Shown here: positions 20,831-29,963 of the stretch, in pieces | Layout of the letters: each line of letters opens with the position of its first letter | How positions within the stretch are numbered: position 1 is the stretch's first letter | DNA from: K189A clade bacterium | GTDB lineage: Bacteria; Pseudomonadota; Gammaproteobacteria; Pseudomonadales; Azotimanducaceae | Direction: 5' to 3' | NCBI GenBank assembly: GCA_902528515.1 | Contig: CABZTD010000001.1 | Location: 1 to 64,000, forward strand | Length of the DNA: 64,000 nucleotides | Notes under the pieces: generated by a model | Databases searched by the model: none | Told to the model about the DNA's origin: nothing | The model's input: only the letters and a program-made list of their open reading frames with translations | Translations under genes and position numbers: made by a program

Positions 20831-21456
20831 ACTCCGTCCGTCGTTTTTTCCTTTTCAACCGCCTGCAGTGCTAAATACCGCAGCCAGTCCTCGGGTCGAT
20901 CGACGTCCCAAAGTGTATCAAGCTGAGACACCCTGAGCCGAGCCTGGGAAGCCGACTTCAGGGTTTGCTCTAGCACCCGATGCGTACCCCATTCGATTTC
21001 ACGAAAAATCTCTGGCACTGCTCGCGAGCAGCCAATCAGCACATATCCACCGTCTTCAGCAGGACCTAGCACAACATCGGCTGATGCCAGAGCGGCCTCT
21101 GCTTGTGCAACATAATTGGCACTCATCAAGGGACAATCCGTGCCAATCAATATCGCCCGCTCGGCACCGGCGGCTAACTCATCTGCTAGCGCGTGTGCCA
21201 TACGCTCGCCTAGATCATCGCCCTGCTGCTGTCGCAGCGGCCAACCGCTTTGGGCTGCCCAAGCAACTAGGGTTGGGTGCTGTGATGCGCCCCATAAAAC
21301 AATGCTTAGTTGGCTCGTCGCTATGGCTTGAAAAACGCGCCTAGACAGTTGTTCATGGACTGCCGCCGCTTCCTCGGCGTCAAGCAGGGGCATTAGCCGA
21401 GTTTTGCTCAGTCCCGGTTCAGGTGCCTTAGCAAAAATGAGCAAGGATGTCGTCAC
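20827..21456 (-). CDS. TIGR04282-type glycosyltransferase (arsenosugar-biosynthesis-associated/CofC-like)
   Basis: LLIFAKAPEPGLSKTRLMPLLDAEEAAAVHEQL...RAILIGTDCPLMSANYVAQAEAALASADVVLGPAEDGGYVLIG. Confidence 0.85.
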   Translation of the reverse strand: MTTSLLIFAKAPEPGLSKTRLMPLLDAEEAAAVHEQLSRRVFQAIATSQLSIVLWGASQHPTLVAWAAQSGWPLRQQQGDDLGERMAHALADELAAGAERAILIGTDCPLMSANYVAQAEAALASADVVLGPAEDGGYVLIGCSRAVPEIFREIEWGTHRVLEQTLKSASQARLRVSQLDTLWDVDRPEDWLRYLALQAVEKEKTTDGV

Positions 21457-22181
21457 TGATCACCCTGCCTTGGAAGGCCGTAGTATTCGCGGTAAAGCGA
21501 ATCCGCCGAGGCACCGAAAAAGTAACGAATACGCCAGCGCCACATAGAAAAAACTGTTCGCCAAAAGCCTTTTCTTAACCAGCGCTCGCCGCTGGCTGCA
21601 ATTGTCACCTGCGGAGCCCGGAACTCACCGATCTGTCGCAGACGCTTGCTGACTTCAATATCTTCCATCAGCGGCTGATCCGGAAAGCCCCCAATTTGAT
21701 CGAGTAACTTGCGATGGAAAAACATGCCCTGATCCCCGGTGCAAATTCGCCGGAGCCTAGAACGCCAATTCATCGCTCGCGACACCCAGACAAGGCCCGG
21801 GTGATCGCCCCGTAACTCCACATCAAAACGCCCCCAAGATGGGGCCCTGGCCGTTGTCAGATCTTGAAGATAGGCAAGGCCTGGCGCGAGATTGCTACTA
21901 TCTATATGCAGCACCCAAATTAGGTTAGCGCGAGTAGAGGCAATACCTGATGCGATTTGCCCACCCCGGGAGGCAGGTGCTTGTATCCATCGAACGCCGA
22001 CGTCTTGGCACCGACGCCTGATGTCGTCTCCCTCGGAAAAGGGACTGTCCGGCGACGCCTCCACCACTACGACCTCGTGGCCCATGACCAGTAGCGGGCT
22101 AACAAATGCCTCCACAGATTCGTCCGCAAATTTGATCGGAATCACAATGGCTAAGGCTGGCTGGACTTGCTCTGACAACAT
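21453..22181 (-). CDS. TIGR04283-type glycosyltransferase (arsenosugar-biosynthesis-associated)
   Basis: VVVVEASPDSP...RWIQAPASRGGQIASGIASTRANLIWVLHIDSS...GDQGMFFHRKLLDQIGGFPDQPLMEDIEVSKRLRQIG. Overlaps the preceding gene by 4 bp. Confidence 0.85.
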   Translation of the reverse strand: MLSEQVQPALAIVIPIKFADESVEAFVSPLLVMGHEVVVVEASPDSPFSEGDDIRRRCQDVGVRWIQAPASRGGQIASGIASTRANLIWVLHIDSSNLAPGLAYLQDLTTARAPSWGRFDVELRGDHPGLVWVSRAMNWRSRLRRICTGDQGMFFHRKLLDQIGGFPDQPLMEDIEVSKRLRQIGEFRAPQVTIAASGERWLRKGFWRTVFSMWRWRIRYFFGASADSLYREYYGLPRQGDQ

Positions 22182-22424
22182 GTTAAGAATGATCGTTACT
22201 CAATAGGCCGGGACGCAGTTTGACCCCAGCAAAACATAAGGACAATCACAAGCAGGTCTCCCGGCATTTTCTTCGCTCCAAGCGCAAACCCAATCCTTTA
22301 GCCCATCCTTAGATCCTGTCCTGGATTGGCCCTTATTCCCACCATCGACGATTCAAAGAGCTTCACGACGTCTTCGCAAACTCACCGTGAGCCTGTACTC
22401 TTTTATGCTTTAGGGGGGAGAACT

Positions 22425-24119
22425 ATGTATCAAGATTACCGCGCAGCTTGGACGCAGCTGACCGCATCGGGTGCGGATTTCGAAGTAGTGACGACCAACG
22501 TTCGCGGTGTCGATATACGCACCTATGCCAACGCTCCCGGCAGCTTGAGCGACCTGTGGCTGAGCACCGCACAGTTCGCAGATCGTGACTATCTCGTATA
22601 CAACGACGAGCGCCTTACCTACGGCGAAGCACACCAGCGCGTCGCATCCTTAGCCAACTGGCTAATTGATCAAGGTGTTGAGCCCGGCGACAGAGTCGCA
22701 ATCGCCATGCGTAACTATCCCGAGTGGATGCAGGCGTATTGGGCCGTTACCTCCGTTGGCGCGGCGGTTGTGGGCATGAATGCTTGGTGGATCGGACCAG
22801 AGATGCTCTACGCCCTAGAAGACTCCACTCCCAAGGTGCTCATAGTCGATAAGGAGAGATTGAATCAGCTCGGTGAACACCGTGCCAATGTGTCGAACAT
22901 CAAGCTTGTCGGTGTTCGATTTCCGGAGGCAGAAATTGGCGTAACACCCTGGAATGACATCGTTTCTGGTAACACCCAACAACCCATGATCGATATCGAT
23001 ACCGACAGCGATGCCTGTATTTTTTATACCTCAGGTACCACAGGACGTCCGAAGGGCGCACAGCTGACCCATCGCGGCTGCGTCAGTAATGTGTGGAGCA
23101 TGCTCTTTTCAGCGGGACTGCAGAGACTACTGGGCATTCAGAAAGGTTTGATTAATGCCGACGACGAGCCGCCCATCGGCTGCGCCCTACTCACGACACC
23201 CCTGTTTCACGTGACCGCTAATAACTGCGCGGCCCAGGGCACGACTTTGGGCGGCGGCAGACTCGTGCACATGTACAAATGGGACGCAGGAGAGGCGCTG
23301 AAACTCATCGAGCGCGAACGCATTACTGCTGTGAGTGGCGTGCCCGTGATGGCGAGAGAAATCATCTCACACCCTGATTTTGCGAAAACCGATACGTCGA
23401 GTTTAATGACATTGGGCGGTGGCGGCGCACAGCTGCAGCCGGATCTGGTCGGTAAGATCGATCAGCAGGTGGCCACTGCGCGTCCGAATACGGGTTATGG
23501 CATGACCGAAACCTGCGGCATCATCACCTCCATCAGCGGCGATCACTTCGTGGATAAACCTGCGAGCTGCGGCCCTGCGATGCCCGCCTATGAATCTAAA
23601 ATCGTGAACCCTGATACGGGCGAGGAAATGCCAGAAGGCGAGCCTGGCGAACTATGGGTGCGCGGCGCCCACGTGATTCGGGGTTATCTCAATCGCGAAG
23701 AAGCTACCGCAGAAACTATCATCGATGGTTGGCTGCGCACCGGCGATATGGCGCGAAAAGACGAAGACGATTTCCTATACATTGTGGATCGAATTAAAGA
23801 CATGGTGCTCCGGGGCGGTGAAAACATCTACTGCGCGGAAGTGGAGAGCGCAATCTTTGATCATGAGGATGTAGCTGAATGCACAGTTTTCGGTGTGCCC
23901 GATCACCGACTGGGCGAAGAAGTCGGAATCGCGGTCTTCTTGAAGCCCGGTGCTGCTACCACTGCCGACGCGCTGCGCGAACACTGCGCCACTCAACTCG
24001 CGAAGTTCAAAGTGCCGCGCTATTTTTGGTTTGTTGAAGAAGCACTGCCTCGTAATGCCTCGGGTAAATTTCTTAAGCGCGAGCTACGCGAATCGTTGGA
24101 TATCAGTGACGCGCACTAG
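22425..24119 (+). CDS. Class I adenylate-forming acyl-CoA ligase
   Basis: CIFYTSGTTGRPKGAQLTHRG...TGYGMTETCGIIT...WLRTGDMARKDEDDFLYIVDRIKDMVLRGGENIYCAEVE...PRNASGKFLKREL; start ATG 22425 preceded by ggggggag. Confidence 0.92.
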   Translation: MYQDYRAAWTQLTASGADFEVVTTNVRGVDIRTYANAPGSLSDLWLSTAQFADRDYLVYNDERLTYGEAHQRVASLANWLIDQGVEPGDRVAIAMRNYPEWMQAYWAVTSVGAAVVGMNAWWIGPEMLYALEDSTPKVLIVDKERLNQLGEHRANVSNIKLVGVRFPEAEIGVTPWNDIVSGNTQQPMIDIDTDSDACIFYTSGTTGRPKGAQLTHRGCVSNVWSMLFSAGLQRLLGIQKGLINADDEPPIGCALLTTPLFHVTANNCAAQGTTLGGGRLVHMYKWDAGEALKLIERERITAVSGVPVMAREIISHPDFAKTDTSSLMTLGGGGAQLQPDLVGKIDQQVATARPNTGYGMTETCGIITSISGDHFVDKPASCGPAMPAYESKIVNPDTGEEMPEGEPGELWVRGAHVIRGYLNREEATAETIIDGWLRTGDMARKDEDDFLYIVDRIKDMVLRGGENIYCAEVESAIFDHEDVAECTVFGVPDHRLGEEVGIAVFLKPGAATTADALREHCATQLAKFKVPRYFWFVEEALPRNASGKFLKRELRESLDISDAH

Positions 24120-25609
24120 GAAGCAAATAAATCACCATACTGATCACGCAGCAAATTCTTCTGCACCTTACCCATGGTATTGCGCGGAAGCTCAGCAACA
24201 TTCAACACTTGCTTTGGCTGCTTAAATCGCGCGAGCTGACCGCCAAGGGCTGCGTCTACGTCTGCTCGCGTCACCTCGGCACCCACAGGCACGACCACCG
24301 CGACTACCGCTTCCCCGAAGTCAGGATGAGACACGCCGATCACCGCAGATTCTGCCACCTCAGGCATCTCATCTAGCGCCACTTCAACTTCCTTGGGATA
24401 CACGTTATAGCCACCAGATATTACCAGATCTTTTGATCGCCCAACGATGCTTAGTCGCCCATCCGCGGCCTGCATGCCCAGGTCTCCGGTAATAAAGAAA
24501 CCGTCAGGGCGAATTTCTTCAGCAGTTTTTTCAGGCATACGCCAGTAACCCTGAAACACGTTCGGACCCGCCACTTCGATCATGCCAACCTCACCCGTCG
24601 GCAGGACGACGCCATCCTCGCTGGCAACTCGCACCTTTTGGCCGGGCAGCGCGAATCCAACGGTGCCGGCAACGCGCTCACCTTGCAATGGATTACTCGT
24701 GTTAATGATGGTTTCGCTCATGCCATATCGTTCCAAAATACGATGACCCGTCCGCCGCTCCCATTCACTGAAGGTCTGCTCGGTCAGCGGCGCAGAACCA
24801 CAAATAAACACGCGCATGTGGGCAACACTTGCCGGTGTCAGCTCGGACTGGTCTAGTAGACGGGTATAAAACGTCGGCACACCCATCATCACCGTAGCGT
24901 CAGGTAATCGCGCCATCACTTCATCGGCGTCGAACTTTTCGAGAAAGATCATAGGCGTGGCATTAAGCAGAGCGCAGTGGCTGGCGATGAATAAGCCGTG
25001 CACGTGAAAGATCGGTAAAGCATTGAGCAAAACATCAGATGACTGCCAACCCCACTCCTTGCTTAAGGCATGGGCATTGGATGCGAGATTGCCGTGGCTG
25101 AGCATGGCGCCCTTAGAGCGGCCCGTAGTACCAGAGGTATAGAGAATGGCCGCCAAATCATCTGTGCTTCGAGTCACAGTCGGCGGCAAAACGAAGTCAA
25201 TTTCCGAACCTTCACCATCGCTAAAAACCAGTAAGCGCCGGGCATCCCTCGGCTGCAGCGTCGCGCTTGCTACGTCGCTGCGGTGTCGCTCACCCACGTA
25301 CAGAACCGGTTCGGCATCGCTGACAAAGTAATCGAGCTCTGCAGCGGTATACCCAGTATTTAAAGGCACGTACACCAGCGCAAGTTTCAAACATGCAAGG
25401 TAGAGGGCTAAGTTCTCTGGGGACTTAGGCACCTGCACAAGCACTCGATCACCGGGGTTTGCACCGAAAGCCATCAGCTGCCCGGCGGCTCTATTGATCT
25501 GCTGCAGTAACGCCGCGTAGGTCCAGTCGTCTTGACCTGAAAGGATCAGCGCTAGCTGATCAGCGCTTGCCTCAAAGCCAGACTCTAGTTCCGCAAAAAA
25601 ATTGCTCAT
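24116..25609 (-). CDS. Malonyl-CoA synthetase-like acyl-CoA ligase
   Basis: AAILYTSGTTGRSKGAMLSHGNLASNA...PIFHVHGLFIASHCALLNATPMIFLEKFDADEVM...ERYGMSETIINTSNPLQGERVAGTVGFALPG; MatB-type motifs. Confidence 0.88.
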   Translation of the reverse strand: MSNFFAELESGFEASADQLALILSGQDDWTYAALLQQINRAAGQLMAFGANPGDRVLVQVPKSPENLALYLACLKLALVYVPLNTGYTAAELDYFVSDAEPVLYVGERHRSDVASATLQPRDARRLLVFSDGEGSEIDFVLPPTVTRSTDDLAAILYTSGTTGRSKGAMLSHGNLASNAHALSKEWGWQSSDVLLNALPIFHVHGLFIASHCALLNATPMIFLEKFDADEVMARLPDATVMMGVPTFYTRLLDQSELTPASVAHMRVFICGSAPLTEQTFSEWERRTGHRILERYGMSETIINTSNPLQGERVAGTVGFALPGQKVRVASEDGVVLPTGEVGMIEVAGPNVFQGYWRMPEKTAEEIRPDGFFITGDLGMQAADGRLSIVGRSKDLVISGGYNVYPKEVEVALDEMPEVAESAVIGVSHPDFGEAVVAVVVPVGAEVTRADVDAALGGQLARFKQPKQVLNVAELPRNTMGKVQKNLLRDQYGDLFAS

Positions 25610-25700
25610 ACCCTGCTCCCCTGCTCTTGCCTGCTTCAAGGTCTACAAACCTGCGAGCCCTAGGTTAAAGTGGTGACTCTCACAAATTTGCAGATGACCT

Positions 25701-26993
25701 ATGATACCCGACAACACTTTTTTGATCCCCAAGTTGTCCCCTGGGTTCGAGGCCACGGTCACGCTACCGGGCAGTAAATCAATAGCGCTGCGCCAACTCG
25801 CCATCGCCGCCCTGGTGGAAGGCACGAGCCATATCACTGGCATCCCGAAATGTGATGATACCGACGCCATGATCGACTGCTTGCGAGCCCTCGGTGTAGC
25901 CATAGATGAAGACACATCAGGAACCTGTATTAAAGGCCCTATGGACTTTGGCTCAGGCCACGTCGAGCTCAACTCTCGCATGAGCGGCGCTTCGACGCGT
26001 CTGCTGATTGCGCTGGCCGCTTTGCGCAATGGCAGCACGCGCATCGACGGTCACGAATCCCTACGAGTGCGAACTAATGCACCCTTGTTTGAGGTGCTTC
26101 GCGACAAAGGTTGCGACGTAACCAGTGACGCAGGTACTTTGCCAGCTGTGATTCATGGCGGATTAACCAGCAACGGCCCGTTGCATATCGATGGATCTCT
26201 ATCAAGCCAGTACATCACCGCGCTAACTGTGATAGCCCCGATACTGGCGCGCCGCCAGGCACTACCTACCCAAAGAATTCATATCGAAGGAGACCTTGTC
26301 TCTCGACCATACATCGACATCACGCTGAATGAGATGGGTAAGCGGTCAGTTGTCGGTAAATGGGTTGATAACACGGTCTTAAGTCTGCCAGCGGCAGACT
26401 ACCTGCCGGGCGAATTTGTGATCGAAGGAGACGCCTCGGCGGCGAGCTATTTCTTGGCGCTTGCGACCCTTCACGCTGGCAGGGTGACCCTAACGAACCT
26501 AGGCGAGACCACAGTGCAAGGTGACTATCTTTTTTGCGACGTAATGGAATCGTTAGGATCAAGCATCGAAAGACACTCTCAAACCCGCATCACTGGTCCC
26601 CAGAAGCTTCTCCCTCTTCGCCGAATTGATATGCAAGAAATGCCAGATGTTGCGCTGACGTTAATCGCCATGTCTCCCTTGTTGGCAGAACCGATTGAGA
26701 TCACCGGGCTGCAGTCGCTACATTATAAGGAGTGCGATCGATTGGAGTGTCCTGCAAAGGAGATGAGGGCCATGGGTATCGAGCTGAATACTACTTATGA
26801 CAGCATCATAGTATCTCCGCTGGGCAAGTACGTACCCGAGATCCATACACTCAATACCTACCACGATCATCGAATGGCAATGGCTTTTGCTACTTTGGCG
26901 AGCGCCTACGGTACCTTGACCATCGATGACAAGGCGGTCGTCAATAAGACCTATCCTGCATTTTGGGACGACTACCAGCGTCTACAATATTAG
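25701..26993 (+). CDS. EPSP-synthase-like enolpyruvyl transferase (AroA superfamily)
   Basis: ATVTLPGSKSIALRQLAIAAL...CDDTDAMIDCLRALG...LRVRTNAPL...KECDRL...TYHDHRMAMAFA. Confidence 0.85.
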   Translation: MIPDNTFLIPKLSPGFEATVTLPGSKSIALRQLAIAALVEGTSHITGIPKCDDTDAMIDCLRALGVAIDEDTSGTCIKGPMDFGSGHVELNSRMSGASTRLLIALAALRNGSTRIDGHESLRVRTNAPLFEVLRDKGCDVTSDAGTLPAVIHGGLTSNGPLHIDGSLSSQYITALTVIAPILARRQALPTQRIHIEGDLVSRPYIDITLNEMGKRSVVGKWVDNTVLSLPAADYLPGEFVIEGDASAASYFLALATLHAGRVTLTNLGETTVQGDYLFCDVMESLGSSIERHSQTRITGPQKLLPLRRIDMQEMPDVALTLIAMSPLLAEPIEITGLQSLHYKECDRLECPAKEMRAMGIELNTTYDSIIVSPLGKYVPEIHTLNTYHDHRMAMAFATLASAYGTLTIDDKAVVNKTYPAFWDDYQRLQY

Positions 26994-27054
26994 GTCACAT
27001 AACAATTGCACCTAGGGAAGAATCTTCATGTCTCGAAGCAGCAAAGAAAACCAA

Positions 27055-27678
27055 ATGGGTGTTTTCGACACTATGTATAACTGCCGCGCCATGAGGCGAT
27101 TGGATAGCAGAGCGGTTCCCGGAGAATTGCTGTGCGAGTTGGTGAGCGCGGCTAATCAGGCACCTTCAGGTTCTAACACCCAGGGTGCGCGCTGGATTGT
27201 CGTTACCGACGCTGAGGTGAGACGACGTTTGGCCGATTTGAACCGTCAAGGGGTTGAAACCTATTTGGCACCGCTGATAGAAAACCCAGGTAGCCTATCG
27301 CACCAGACCAGCGATAAGCGTCAGCGCATGGTCGACGCTGTGGTATGGCAAAAAGAACACATGCACGAAATTCCAGCGCTTATAGTCGCCTGCATGGAAT
27401 TCGGCGCTCCAGCCACCAACGATATGATTGCCCGGGGTAACGGGTCCATATGGCCAGGTATTCAGAATTTACTGCTTGCCGCAAGGGCCCTAGAACTTGG
27501 AGCAGCACCAACAACTTTGGCGCTGAATGATCGCAAAGCCGTCGCCGAAGTACTGCATTTGCCGGAAACCATGGCCGCCTATGCACTGATTCCCGTCGGC
27601 TACCCTCTGGGTAAATTTGGCCCGGTCACGCGCAAACCGTTAAAGGAGATCATGCGCTTTGATCGTTGGTCGGATTAA
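27055..27678 (+). CDS. Nitroreductase family protein
   Basis: MGVFDTMYNCRAMRRLDSRAVPGELLCELVSAANQAPSGSNTQGARWIVVTD...GSIWPGIQNLLLAARALELG. Start could be 27028 or 27055. Confidence 0.87.
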   Translation: MGVFDTMYNCRAMRRLDSRAVPGELLCELVSAANQAPSGSNTQGARWIVVTDAEVRRRLADLNRQGVETYLAPLIENPGSLSHQTSDKRQRMVDAVVWQKEHMHEIPALIVACMEFGAPATNDMIARGNGSIWPGIQNLLLAARALELGAAPTTLALNDRKAVAEVLHLPETMAAYALIPVGYPLGKFGPVTRKPLKEIMRFDRWSD

Positions 27679-27742
27679 GTGCAGGCCAGGCTATTTGTCA
27701 ATCAGGCATCTTGTTACAATTAAAGAGCTGTAATAGGCCTTA

Positions 27743-28068
27743 GGCTCCGTAGTTCAATGGATAGAACGATCGCCTCCTGATTAATGTTGGGTCATCGGTT
27801 TGGAAACGATCGATGAGATGCATTCAAATTCGGGGAAACCTGTACTCGTAATAAAGCTACTGGTTAACGAGCATGGCAATCCCGAGCCAAGCCAACGCTT
27901 TGTTTTAGTGTTGGAAGGTGTAGAGACTTAACGGATGCAGCCTACCGCTTGGCACCAACTAAGCCATGGCTAAGAGAAAGTCCAGACCACAAACGCCCTC
28001 GGGCGGCTGCGAAAGCAGTAGCGGGTATGAAGCGATAGATACAGGTTCGACTCCTGTCGGGGCTACCA
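27743..28068 (+). tRNA. tRNA-Arg(CCU), interrupted by a group I intron; exons 27743-27778 and 28030-28068 (CCA encoded)
   Basis: 5' exon GGCTCCG TA GTTC-AATGGATA-GAAC G ATCGC CTCCT; 3' exon AA GCGAT AGAT ACAGG TTCGACT CCTGT CGGGGCT A CCA. Acceptor (two G-U), D, anticodon (ATCGC/GCGAT) and T stems all pair once 27779-28029 is removed. Confidence 0.92.
27779..28029 (+). ncRNA. Group I self-splicing intron (IC3-like) in the anticodon loop of tRNA-Arg(CCU)
   Basis: 5' exon ends in U and the intron ends in G. Core resembles bacterial tRNA introns: P/Q GGCAATCCCGAGCCAAGCC, R GGTGTAGAGACTTAACGG, S AAGAGAAAGTCCAGACC; GNRA hairpin CTGCGAAAGCAG near the 3' end. No ORF inside. Confidence 0.92.
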
Positions 28069-28275
28069 CAGCATTTTTATGAAACTAGCCGCATATAATT
28101 TGCTTCGCTGCTCATATATTTAGACCTTCGATACCTTGAACAGATAGAAATAACACTCTATGCCCGTTCGTCCAGTCACCAACGATATTAGGTCACGGTC
28201 TCCTCTACTTGCGGATATGCAACAAAGTGATTTGGGTTGCGCTAAAACGATTTTTACGGAACAACAGGGGAAAGC

Positions 28276-29793
28276 ATGCTCAGTAAAGTGGGATACGGAT
28301 CGTGGGCAATTGCACTACACATCTACTTTTGTTCAATTTCTGCAGGAGTGCACGCGGATGGATTAAGAGTGGGTTTTGCGGAGGCCCCCATAACCCCTGA
28401 GGTAGTTGATGAATGGGTCGATGTCAACGATGACGCTCAGTTCGATCCTGAAAAAGATACCTGGAGCGACGGTAACGGCAACGGCAGATTCGATCCGGTC
28501 TGGATCGCGGGTTTCCAAAAAAAACGAGCAGCCCAGGGAGTTAAAGATGATTTGATGGCCGTTTCGGTCGTTATCGACGACGGCAATACCCGTATAGGCA
28601 TCGTAGCTGTAGATACCATCGGCTTAATGCGTAAGTTCGTCCTCGACGTTCGCCGATCACTACCCGCTGAATGGGGCATAGATTATTTGTTAGTTCATGC
28701 TACCCACAACCATGAAGGCCCCGACACTCAAGGTCTTTGGGGTCCAGGGTTATTTAGCAGCGGCGTAAATGCCGACTACATGATGAAATTAAAGCTCTCG
28801 ATCTTGGAAGTAATAGAATCTGCGGTCAAAAATTTAGAGTCCGCTAAGCTGTCTGTAGCGCGAATCAGCACCGACCCCCGAACTCCTATAAAAGATAAGC
28901 GCAAACCCATTGTCATCGACGAAGATATGCGCGCGCTTATGTTTCGCCGCCAGGACAATTCGGTTATCGGTACATTAGTCAATTTCGGTATTCATGTGGA
29001 GCTCGCTTGGGATAAGAATCTATTTCTGACCTCTGATATCGCTGGATATCTTAGGCGCGGAATCAGCGAGGGCATCTACTACGATGACGAATTGCGCATG
29101 CCTGGCATTGGTGGTGTCACCATGTGGCTGACAGGCAACATTGGAGGATTAATGACCTCCGGCCCCACCGACCCAGTCTACGACGTATTTTTACAACAGA
29201 ACATTAATGCTGCGGGTCACCAGAAGGCGCGAGCATTTGGCCATAGTTTAGCTCGCAGTTTGATAAGCGCTGCAAACCAGGGCAATTTCAAGCCCTCCCC
29301 AGCGCCTTCGTTGAAAGTTAAAACGAGCGAAATCGAACTAGGAATCGATAATTTCATGTTATCTCTTGCCACCTTGGTGGGCATAGTAGACAGCGATCCT
29401 AGATTACACTTCATCCCACCTTTCGTTCGCTACTCAAGTGAAGTTGCATATATAAAATTAGGCAACGCGACGATTACTGCTATTCCGGGGGAACTGTACC
29501 CAGAAATAGCTGTCGGTGGCATTGAAAACCCATCTGGCGCGGACTTCGAAACTGCTCCTCAAGAGGTTCCAAACCTACGCAGTCAATTGCCAGGCGAGGT
29601 CAATTTAATGGTAAACCTGGCAAACGACGCCATCGGCTACATCATTCCGAGAAGCGAGTGGGACGATGCCACCCCGTGGATATATGGCGAGGAAGAAGAA
29701 ACCTACGGCGAAATCGTTTCGTTGGGCCCTGACACTGGACCTGATATCCATCGAGCCGTTTTAGATTTAGTGAAAAGTGCGCCGCAAAAATAA
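28276..29793 (+). CDS. Neutral/alkaline ceramidase-like secreted protein
   Basis: Signal peptide, then GLRVGFAEAPITPEVVDEWVDVNDDAQFDPEKDTWSDGNGNGRFDPVWIAGF...VDTIGLM...HATHNHEGPDTQGLWG. Confidence 0.75.
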   Translation: MLSKVGYGSWAIALHIYFCSISAGVHADGLRVGFAEAPITPEVVDEWVDVNDDAQFDPEKDTWSDGNGNGRFDPVWIAGFQKKRAAQGVKDDLMAVSVVIDDGNTRIGIVAVDTIGLMRKFVLDVRRSLPAEWGIDYLLVHATHNHEGPDTQGLWGPGLFSSGVNADYMMKLKLSILEVIESAVKNLESAKLSVARISTDPRTPIKDKRKPIVIDEDMRALMFRRQDNSVIGTLVNFGIHVELAWDKNLFLTSDIAGYLRRGISEGIYYDDELRMPGIGGVTMWLTGNIGGLMTSGPTDPVYDVFLQQNINAAGHQKARAFGHSLARSLISAANQGNFKPSPAPSLKVKTSEIELGIDNFMLSLATLVGIVDSDPRLHFIPPFVRYSSEVAYIKLGNATITAIPGELYPEIAVGGIENPSGADFETAPQEVPNLRSQLPGEVNLMVNLANDAIGYIIPRSEWDDATPWIYGEEEETYGEIVSLGPDTGPDIHRAVLDLVKSAPQK

Positions 29794-29963
29794 GCGCGAA
29801 ATCTTCAGGCACCGGAAAACATTCAAAAAAATCAAGATAACCTCTTGCCCTGCTTATTTACTTTTTGATTTTTTACCGGGGTTTTCTTTAGGCCGCCTCA
29901 GGGGCCTTGAAATAGGAGTCTAGGTGTAATACAACAGCGGCCCTGACCACAGGTTATTTCATA

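Noticed and set aside
27743-28068. tRNA pseudogene disrupted by random insertion
   Set aside because: Exons fold perfectly after removing the insert, and the insert carries group I core motifs in order.
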